From: Flavobacteriaceae bacterium
Lineage (GTDB): Bacteria > Bacteroidota > Bacteroidia > Flavobacteriales > Flavobacteriaceae
Assembly (NCBI GenBank): GCA_029245825.1
Contig: JAQWON010000061.1
Span: forward strand, 1 to 12,058
Length of the DNA: 12,058 bases
Reading direction: 5' to 3'
Under the pieces are notes generated by a model that searched no databases, was not told the origin of the DNA, and was given only the letters and a program-made list of their open reading frames with translations. Every line of letters begins with the position of its first letter. The first letter of the stretch is position 1. Positions 1 to 4,953 of the stretch are shown here, piece after piece. A program made the position numbers and the translations under genes.

Positions 1-206
1 AAAAATCCAGTAGAATTCAAAATAATAAATCATCTAAAAAAGAATCGGATAAAATTCAGCTAAGTTTTTTTGACCTTCAAGATCCAGTTCTGGAAAAAAT
101 TAGGGATGAAATACAGGAGGTGAATATTGATGAGCTTGCTCCTGTCGAAGCTCTAATAAAATTAAATGAAATAAAAAGAGCGCTGAAAAATTCAATAAAT
201 AAATAG
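1..206 (+). CDS. mutS: DNA mismatch repair protein MutS, C-terminal end (5' part outside window)
   Basis: The reading frame is open from base 3 to a TAG at 204-206 and gives the last 67 residues of a longer protein. The end of the sequence reads as SFFDLQDPVLEKIRDEI, then DELAPVEALIKLNEIKRAL. This is the short helical tail that follows the ATPase domain in MutS, with the typical 'LTPieAL.kL.elk' signature. MutS recognises base mismatches and small loops after replication and recruits MutL. The mismatch-binding and ATPase domains lie upstream of the window, so catalytic residues cannot be checked. The Lys/Ser/Asn-rich stretch at residues 1-17 of this fragment is the usual variable linker before the tail. 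Identification rests on the tail only, but that motif is distinctive. The tRNA genes follow on the same strand after about 50 nt. Confidence 0.88.
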   Translation, partial: KSSRIQNNKSSKKESDKIQLSFFDLQDPVLEKIRDEIQEVNIDELAPVEALIKLNEIKRALKNSINK

Positions 207-239
207 AGATTAATTATAATCTTCACAGATTAATTTTTA

Positions 240-247
240 TAAATTTG
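240..247 (+). promoter_or_regulatory. Candidate -7 promoter element upstream of the tRNA pair
   Basis: TAAATTTG matches the Bacteroidota -7 consensus TAnnTTTG exactly and ends 11 nt before tRNA-Gly, a suitable distance for transcription to start just before the tRNA. I see no clear -33 TTTG or TTG about 20 nt further up. In such A+T-rich DNA the motif also occurs by chance, so this is a candidate only. Confidence 0.4.
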
Positions 248-258
248 TTGACCAAAAT

Positions 259-330
259 GCGAAAGTAGCTCAGTGGTAGAGCATCACCTTGCCAAGGTGA
301 GGGTCGCGGGTTCAAATCCCGTCTTTCGCT
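259..330 (+). tRNA. tRNA-Gly (anticodon GCC)
   Basis: A full cloverleaf can be folded by eye. The acceptor stem is GCGAAAG (259-265) with CTTTCGC (323-329). The anticodon stem is TCACC/GGTGA (284-288 and 296-300), and the 7-nt loop TTGCCAA puts the anticodon GCC at 291-293. The T arm contains GGGTTCAAATCCC and the D arm contains AGCTCAGTGGTAGAGC. The discriminator base is T330. The 3' CCA is not encoded, so it must be added by CCA-adding enzyme. GCC reads the glycine codons GGC and GGU. The 72-nt length is normal for tRNA-Gly. Confidence 0.97.
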
Positions 331-345
331 CTTTTAAATAAATTG

Positions 346-431
346 GCTCGGATGGTGGAATTGGTAGACACGTTGGACTTAAAATCCAATGGACAGTAAT
401 GTCCGTGCGGGTTCAAGTCCCGCTCCGAGTA
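346..431 (+). tRNA. tRNA-Leu (anticodon UAA)
   Basis: This is a class II tRNA with a long variable arm. The acceptor stem GCTCGGA (346-352) pairs with TCCGAGT (424-430), with a G-U wobble at the first pair; the discriminator is A431. The anticodon stem TTGGA/TCCAA (373-377 and 385-389) encloses loop CTTAAAA, giving anticodon TAA at 380-382. The variable arm is GGAC/GTCC (391-394 and 401-404) around a 6-nt loop. The T arm is CGGGTTCAAGTCCCG. The anticodon UAA reads UUA (and UUG by wobble); UUA is the main leucine codon in A+T-rich genomes such as this one. CCA is not encoded. It lies 15 nt after tRNA-Gly and is probably cotranscribed with it. Confidence 0.97.
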
Positions 432-432
432 C

Positions 433-469
433 AAAAGGGGAGATGTTCGAAAGTTCATCTCCTTTTTTT
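433..469. terminator. Intrinsic terminator, probably bidirectional
   Basis: GGAGATG (439-445) and CATCTCC (456-462) form a 7-bp stem around a 10-nt loop, followed by seven T residues (463-469). On the other strand the stem is followed by CCTTTTG, and the A/T flanks extend the stem with G-U and A-U pairs. It sits between the tRNA operon (+) and the 3' end of etfA (-), which converge here, so it can stop transcripts from both directions. Confidence 0.8.
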
Positions 470-475
470 AAATAA

Positions 476-1429
476 CTATGATTTAAATTCTTTTAATTTT
501 TCAGTAAGCTTAGGAATAACCTCGAATGCATCACCGACAATACCATAATCTGCAGCTTTAAAAAATGGAGCTTCCGGATCATTATTGATCACAACTTTAA
601 CTTTTGAGGAATTGATTCCCGCAAGATGCTGAATAGCTCCAGAAATGCCAATTGCTATATAAAGATTTGAAGCTACAGGCTTACCAGTTTGACCTACATG
701 TTCACTGTGAGGTCTCCATCCCATATCAGAGACCGGTTTAGAACATGCGGTAGCGGCTCCAAGAACATCTGCTAAATTTTCTACTAGAGCCCAGTTTTCA
801 GGACCTTTTAAACCACGTCCGCCAGAGACTACAACATCAGCGTCAGCTATGGTAACTTTTCCAGTGACCTTTTCAATTTTCTCTATTTTTAATGACGCCT
901 TGTCAGCTGAAAAAGAAAAATTTTCTTTTTCCATCTTTTTTGGGTTTTCTACAACTCCGTAAGAATTATTTGATAGACTGATCAAATTAATTTTTTCAGA
1001 TAAATTAACATAACTGAATGCTTTGTTGGTAAAACATGAACGTTTCACTATTAATGGATTAGTTGATTCAGGTAATTCAACTACATTTGAAACACATCCT
1101 GAAGAGAGTTTAACGCTAAGAATAGGGGCTAAATATTTTGAATCTGCACTGGAACTGAGTAATAAAATTTTAACATCATTTTTGGCAGCTATTTCTGAAA
1201 TAATTTTTGAGTAATTATTGACTTGAAACTTTTCTAATTCTTTATCATTTACCTGGATTAATTTATCTACACCAAAATTAGATATTGGATCAACCTCATT
1301 ATTGTTTATTGAAATGGCTATTAAAGAAAGCCCAAGTTTATCTGCTAAAGCCCTCCCATATGAGGCCAGTTCAAAAGCCGATTTTTTAAATTTTCCATTC
1401 TCTGATTCCGAATAAATTATTACTGACAT
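476..1429 (-). CDS. etfA: Electron transfer flavoprotein alpha subunit (EtfA)
   Basis: A 317-residue protein of normal family length. The N-terminal half (about 1-185) is the variable ETF Rossmann-like domain. The C-terminal half (about 190-317) is the conserved FAD-binding domain: VVSGGRGLKGPENW (200-213), the segment SDMGWRPHSEHVGQTGK (234-250), GISGAIQHLAG (261-271), and INNDPEAPFFKAADYGIVGD (281-300). These match the FAD-contacting motifs of EtfA. With EtfB it forms a soluble heterodimer that accepts electrons from acyl-CoA dehydrogenases and related flavoproteins and passes them to ETF:quinone oxidoreductase in the membrane. Transcription runs from etfB with a 16-bp gap, so the two are cotranscribed. 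The start ATG at 1427-1429 places MSVIIYSES at the N-terminus, as expected for the first beta strand. The 3' end faces the terminator at 433-469. Confidence 0.96.
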   Translation of the reverse strand: MSVIIYSESENGKFKKSAFELASYGRALADKLGLSLIAISINNNEVDPISNFGVDKLIQVNDKELEKFQVNNYSKIISEIAAKNDVKILLLSSSADSKYLAPILSVKLSSGCVSNVVELPESTNPLIVKRSCFTNKAFSYVNLSEKINLISLSNNSYGVVENPKKMEKENFSFSADKASLKIEKIEKVTGKVTIADADVVVSGGRGLKGPENWALVENLADVLGAATACSKPVSDMGWRPHSEHVGQTGKPVASNLYIAIGISGAIQHLAGINSSKVKVVINNDPEAPFFKAADYGIVGDAFEVIPKLTEKLKEFKS

Positions 1430-1445
1430 TATATATTTTTTAGTG

Positions 1446-2192
1446 TTATATTACTTTAGCTTCATTATGTAAAAGATCGATAAGTTTATCAATTTCTTCA
1501 GAGCCTACCATCTTAACTTCTCCTTTTGGAGATGGTTTTTCATATTTATTAGATAAAGTTTTTGGATTTACTTCTATTGGCTCTATAACCTCAAGGGGTT
1601 TTTGTCTTGCCTGCATTATTCCACGCATGTTTGGAATAATTAAATCTTTTTCTTCAACAAGTCCTTTTTGTGAGCCAATAACTAAAGGAAGGTCAGAAGA
1701 AATTATTTCTTTTCCTCCATCAATTTCTCTTGCTGCAGTAGCTTTATTTTTATCAATTTCAAGAGAAATGCAATTGGCAACATAATTATAATTTATTAAT
1801 TCAGCAATTATTCCAGGAACCATTCCACCATTATAGTCGATTGATTCCCTTCCGGCAATAATAAGATCAAATTTTTCTTTTTCACAAATATTAACTAGTT
1901 GCTTAGCAACAGAAAATCCATCTAAAGGGTTCATATTTACTCTTATTGCTCTATCTGCTCCAATGGCAAGACATTTTCTTAGAGTTGATTCACAAGGAGC
2001 TTCACCAACTGAGGCAACTACAACTTCAGCTTTATGACTTTCTTTCATCCAAACAGCTTTAGTTAAACCAAATTCATCATTTGGATTAATAATGTATTGG
2101 ATGCCATTGGTGTCAAAAGATTTGTTATTGTCCGTAAAATTTATTTTAGAAGTTGTGTCTGGAACATGACTTATGCAGACTAGTATTTTCAT
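1446..2192 (-). CDS. etfB: Electron transfer flavoprotein beta subunit (EtfB)
   Basis: With the start at 2190-2192 the protein has 248 residues and begins MKILVCISHVPDTTSKINF, the standard N-terminus of Bacteroidota EtfB. The open frame continues upstream to an ATG at 2237, but the extra 15 residues are not family-like and would cover the likely promoter, so I prefer the inner start. Motifs (short numbering): SVGEAPCESTLRKCLAIGAD at 61-80, the AMP/nucleotide-binding region; AGRESIDYNGGMVPGIIAEL at 113-132, the ETF beta signature; and PNMRGIMQARQKPL at 187-200, the recognition-loop area. EtfB pairs with EtfA to carry electrons from acyl-CoA oxidation to the respiratory chain. It is the first gene of an etfBA operon. 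No acyl-CoA dehydrogenase or ETF:quinone oxidoreductase gene is visible in the window, so the electron donor and acceptor are encoded elsewhere. Confidence 0.95.
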   Translation of the reverse strand: MKILVCISHVPDTTSKINFTDNNKSFDTNGIQYIINPNDEFGLTKAVWMKESHKAEVVVASVGEAPCESTLRKCLAIGADRAIRVNMNPLDGFSVAKQLVNICEKEKFDLIIAGRESIDYNGGMVPGIIAELINYNYVANCISLEIDKNKATAAREIDGGKEIISSDLPLVIGSQKGLVEEKDLIIPNMRGIMQARQKPLEVIEPIEVNPKTLSNKYEKPSPKGEVKMVGSEEIDKLIDLLHNEAKVI

Positions 2193-2248
2193 TTTGATTG
2201 ATTTGGTTAGCTCAAATTTATTCAATATTATATTCAAATAAAAGAAAA

Positions 2249-2256
2249 CAAAAGTA
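2249..2256 (-). promoter_or_regulatory. Candidate -7 promoter element for etfBA
   Basis: On the minus strand this reads TACTTTTG, an exact TAnnTTTG match, about 56 nt upstream of the chosen etfB ATG. A second match, TAAATTTG, lies nearer the gene at 2213-2220 and would leave a very short leader. The first is embedded in TATACTTTTG, and the same ten bases occur upstream of the SCP2 gene at 4880-4889. No good -33 box is seen for either, so which one is used is uncertain. Confidence 0.4.
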
Positions 2257-2283
2257 TAAAATAGGCTAATAAATTTCTATTAA

Positions 2284-3162
2284 TTATCTAGTTAGTGACA
2301 TTAATAATTCAGATGTAATTTTTGGATTTGCACCATCATATTTACAAACTAAAGCGCCCATAGCACAAGCAAGTTCTAATGATTTTTCAATTGAAAAATT
2401 TTGCATTCGATAGGTAATCAATGCAGCTAAGAATGAATCTCCTGCTCCAACAGTATCCTTAACCTTAATTTTATATCCAAAATGTTCATAAAACCCCCCA
2501 TTTTCATATAAAATCGCTCCATTTTCACCTCTGGAAACACAGATACTAGGTGTTTTTGTTTTATCCGATAGAAAAGTTATTCTCTCTCTCAGACCATTTT
2601 TTTTACACCCATATGATTTAGATAAAAATAAAAGTTCTTCTTCATTACACTTGAGTAAATTTGCTTCATTTATCAATGCTTTTATCGTTTCAAGAGAGTA
2701 GTGGGGAACTCTTACGTTTACATCAAAAACTTTAAATTTTGCAATTTTTAGCAATTCAAATAAAGTTTTTTTTGAATGCTCACTTCTCGATGATAGACTT
2801 CCGTAGACAAAAGCATTAGAATTTTTAACCTTATTGAAGCCCAATTTTGTAGTAGATATTTCATCCCAAGCAACAGGAGATAATATTTTATAATTAGCTG
2901 ATCCCTTTTCATCAATTGAAATTTTCACCTCACCTGTTTGTAGAGAAGGATGTTTTTGAATCAAAGAAGTATTTATTTGATTTTTTTCAATTTCTTTTAT
3001 CAATAATTCTCCAGATGAATCATTCCCTATAGAACTAATTATTGAAGCCTCCATTCCTAGACTGTTTAATCTATATGCAACGTTAAATGGAGCTCCACCG
3101 ATTATTTTATTATTAGGGAATACGTCCCATAAAACTTCTCCAAAGCACACTATTTTATTCAT
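2284..3162 (-). CDS. PfkB-family carbohydrate kinase, probable fructokinase
   Basis: A 292-residue protein of the ribokinase/PfkB fold, a normal length for fructokinases. Seen in the sequence: the N-terminal strand and substrate region (CFGEVLWDVFP, 6-16); the GG motif IGGAPFNVAYRLNSLG (21-36); FDVNVRVPHYS (146-156), close to the FDxNLRxPxY pattern of fructokinases; and the C-terminal DTVGAGDSFLAAL (236-248), where GAGD forms the anion hole and Asp242 is the expected catalytic base. It should phosphorylate a free sugar with ATP in the cytoplasm. Fructose is the best guess from the FDVNVR and GGAPFN motifs, but other hexoses are possible. The ATG overlaps the TGA of the upstream sugar porter by 4 nt (3159-3162), implying translational coupling: the porter imports the sugar and the kinase traps it. 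No glycoside hydrolase, isomerase or regulator is next to it to identify the substrate. Confidence 0.88.
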   Translation of the reverse strand: MNKIVCFGEVLWDVFPNNKIIGGAPFNVAYRLNSLGMEASIISSIGNDSSGELLIKEIEKNQINTSLIQKHPSLQTGEVKISIDEKGSANYKILSPVAWDEISTTKLGFNKVKNSNAFVYGSLSSRSEHSKKTLFELLKIAKFKVFDVNVRVPHYSLETIKALINEANLLKCNEEELLFLSKSYGCKKNGLRERITFLSDKTKTPSICVSRGENGAILYENGGFYEHFGYKIKVKDTVGAGDSFLAALITYRMQNFSIEKSLELACAMGALVCKYDGANPKITSELLMSLTR

Positions 3163-4478
3163 TTGTTCCCACTTATTTTTTTTCCCAGTTCTTCAAGGGG
3201 AACCCCTTTAGTTTCCGGCATTATTTTAATTACAAAAAGTAATTGAAAAACCATCATTACAGCAAAGAAAAAGAATAAATAACCTGGGTTTGGGGTAGCT
3301 TTCAGTGCAGAAGGCATAACCAATGTAATTATTGCAGCTAAAACCCAGTGAACAGAAGATCCAAAGGCTTGACCTTTTGCTCTAAGGTGATTTGGAAAAA
3401 TTTCAGAAATAAAAACCCAAATTACAGCACCTTGACCAATTGCGTGTGAAGCAATAAATAAAAATAAAAATGCTGGGACAAAAAGTCCTTCCCAAGAATT
3501 CGTGAAAGAAAATCCAACCATTGATAGGGAAACTATATAACCTATAGATCCTAAAAACATAAGTTTCTTTCGCCCTATACGATCGATTAAATAAAGCCCT
3601 AAAAGAGTAAATATTAAGTTTGTCACACCAATTCCTATACTACTAAGAAGCGCTGAACTTTCTTTTAAACCTACTGTTTCAAAAATTCTAGGAGCATAAT
3701 ATAAGAAAGCATTAATTCCTGATAGTTGATTAAAAAAAGCAAGTAAAAAAGCTAGAAGAACAGGAAATTTATATTTGGCTGAGAACAGTTTTTCTGTGAA
3801 AGAACTCTCTGAAGCTACAATCTTTTTAATTTCATTTTCTGTAAAAGGAATCATATTCATTTCTTTTTGGATTTCCTCAGCTTTTATATAATCTTTTTGG
3901 TTGAAAATTAACCACCTAGGACTTTTAGGAATCCCAAAAATTGCAAGTAAATAGATTGCAGCAGGGACAGCTTCAACGCCAACCATCCATCGCCAAGGTT
4001 CAGCCCCAGTTTCTTTTAATAAAAAATTTGAAATGAAAGCAATAAGTATCCCAAAAACAAGATTGAATTGATAAAGCGCAACTAATTTTCCTCTGTTAGA
4101 TGCGGGTGAAATTTCAGAAATATATGTTGGTGCTGTAACAGTTGAAGCACCGACACCAAGCCCTCCTAAAAACCTAAAGAAAGAAAAACTAAATGGATCA
4201 ATAGCTAGTCCAGAACCTATTGCTGAAATAAAATATAAAACGCCAATACCTATAAGTGTTTTTTTTCTACCAAAATAATCCGTTGGATATCCAGCAAAAA
4301 TGGCGCCTATAACAGTACCCCATAGAGCCATAGACATAATAAAAGTTCCGTGAAAGAGATCGGATGTTTCCCATAAATTTTGAAGTTGTTGGTCTACTCC
4401 TGATATAACGACAGTATCAAATCCGAATAAGAATCCAGCAAGGGAAACAGTAAGGGAAACTTTAAAGACTTTTTTCAA
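3159..4478 (-). CDS. Sugar porter family MFS transporter (sugar:H+ symporter type), TTG start
   Basis: A 439-residue inner-membrane protein with 12 predicted hydrophobic segments and a soluble loop at about 192-235. Sugar porter signatures appear in order: GFDTVVISG in TM1 (19-27); D67 with GRKK at 70-73 in the loop after TM2; RFLGGLGVG (102-110); PKSPRWL (184-190), for the usual PESPRWL; QLSGINAFLYYAPRIF in TM7 (251-266), which lines the hexose site; DRIGRKK (299-305); SEIFPNHLRAKG (358-369); and PETKG (421-425). Family members move glucose, fructose, xylose and similar sugars, often with protons; the substrate cannot be read from sequence alone. The start is TTG at 4476-4478. No ATG lies between it and the upstream in-frame stop at 4491-4493, and the next internal Met would remove TM1. 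It overlaps the kinase gene by 4 nt and lies 81 bp downstream of the SCP2 gene on the same strand. Confidence 0.92.
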   Translation of the reverse strand: MKKVFKVSLTVSLAGFLFGFDTVVISGVDQQLQNLWETSDLFHGTFIMSMALWGTVIGAIFAGYPTDYFGRKKTLIGIGVLYFISAIGSGLAIDPFSFSFFRFLGGLGVGASTVTAPTYISEISPASNRGKLVALYQFNLVFGILIAFISNFLLKETGAEPWRWMVGVEAVPAAIYLLAIFGIPKSPRWLIFNQKDYIKAEEIQKEMNMIPFTENEIKKIVASESSFTEKLFSAKYKFPVLLAFLLAFFNQLSGINAFLYYAPRIFETVGLKESSALLSSIGIGVTNLIFTLLGLYLIDRIGRKKLMFLGSIGYIVSLSMVGFSFTNSWEGLFVPAFLFLFIASHAIGQGAVIWVFISEIFPNHLRAKGQAFGSSVHWVLAAIITLVMPSALKATPNPGYLFFFFAVMMVFQLLFVIKIMPETKGVPLEELGKKISGNK

Positions 4479-4489
4479 CTTAGATAAAT

Positions 4490-4512
4490 TTTACTTTAAT
4501 AAAGAAAGTAAA
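4490..4512. repeat. Perfect 8-bp inverted repeat just upstream of the sugar porter
   Basis: TTTACTTT (4490-4497) and AAAGTAAA (4505-4512) are exact reverse complements with a 7-nt spacer. The repeat sits 11 nt upstream of the porter's TTG start. It could be an operator for a sugar-responsive regulator or a small mRNA hairpin covering the ribosome entry region. It is A+T only except for one C/G pair, so chance is possible. Confidence 0.4.
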
Positions 4513-4559
4513 CTTATTGAAAAAAATCTTATTTCATAAACTATAAAATTTTTTAAAGT

Positions 4560-4853
4560 TTATGAAAGGAGTGATTGGATTTTCATAGCAAGGCCCATAT
4601 CTCCTCCTATTTTAACAGAACCGTTCATAACTGCCATCATAGGATTAATTTCACCATCTCTAAGTTTTTCCAAAACTTCTCTTGAAACAGTTATGGTGCA
4701 ATCAGCGTCTTTATCTTCAGTCGAAACATTATTAGTTTCTCCAGTTCCATCGATATGTACTGGATTTCCATCGACCACAAACTTTATTGTACCTCCAATT
4801 GCTTCAGCATTTTCTGCTTTTGCTTTAAATTGTTCAAATACCTCTTGACTCAT
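4560..4853 (-). CDS. SCP2-like sterol/lipid carrier domain protein
   Basis: A 97-residue single-domain protein. MSQEVFEQFKAKAEN begins an N-terminal helix, followed by strands (GGTIKFVVDG, 20-29) and the characteristic SCP2 core. In that core, DADCTITVSREVLEKLRDGE (50-69) is followed by INPMMAVMNGSVKIGGDMGL (70-89) and a final helix. The family forms a hydrophobic tunnel that binds fatty acids, acyl-CoA or other lipids. The open frame extends upstream to 5012, but that extension is unlike the family and would run into the divergent fadN-like gene, so the ATG at 4851-4853 is chosen. Its placement head-to-head with a beta-oxidation gene suggests, but does not prove, a role in acyl-CoA handling. 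No signal peptide or membrane segment is seen, so it should be cytoplasmic. Confidence 0.9.
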   Translation of the reverse strand: MSQEVFEQFKAKAENAEAIGGTIKFVVDGNPVHIDGTGETNNVSTEDKDADCTITVSREVLEKLRDGEINPMMAVMNGSVKIGGDMGLAMKIQSLLS

Positions 4854-4879
4854 ATTAACTTTTATATTAATTATGCAAT

Positions 4880-4887
4880 CAAAAGTA
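4880..4887 (-). promoter_or_regulatory. Candidate -7 promoter element for the SCP2 gene
   Basis: The minus strand reads TACTTTTG, an exact TAnnTTTG match, 26 nt before the chosen start codon. That distance supports the short SCP2 start. The ten-base context TATACTTTTG is identical to that upstream of etfB. No -33 box is evident. Confidence 0.45.
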
Positions 4888-4917
4888 TAAAAAAAATATT
4901 CATATAAGTTTTTTAAA

Positions 4918-4925
4918 TAGATTTG
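4918..4925 (+). promoter_or_regulatory. Candidate -7 promoter element for the fadN-fadA operon
   Basis: TAGATTTG is an exact TAnnTTTG match ending 28 nt before the fadN ATG. With the element at 4880-4887 on the other strand it makes a compact divergent promoter region in which polymerases would compete, so one regulator could control both directions. I could not see a convincing palindromic operator between them. Confidence 0.45.
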
Positions 4926-4953
4926 TAGGAATAAAATTGCTAAGATTATTTCG

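Noticed and set aside
207..235. Direct repeat AGATTAATT (207-215 and 227-235) and a small GATTA/TAATC hairpin after mutS
   Set aside because: It is short, nearly all A+T, and has no T-run placed to make a terminator; chance is likely in this base composition.
1023..1214. A 63-residue plus-strand reading frame inside etfA
   Set aside because: It lies opposite the etfA coding sequence and has no recognisable motif.
2193..2237. A 15-residue extension of EtfB
   Set aside because: EtfB proteins begin with MKILVCISHV or similar, and the extension covers a candidate promoter element.
2267..2282. TAATA/TATTA hairpin after the kinase gene as a terminator
   Set aside because: Five A-T pairs only, with no following T-run on the minus strand; too weak to call.
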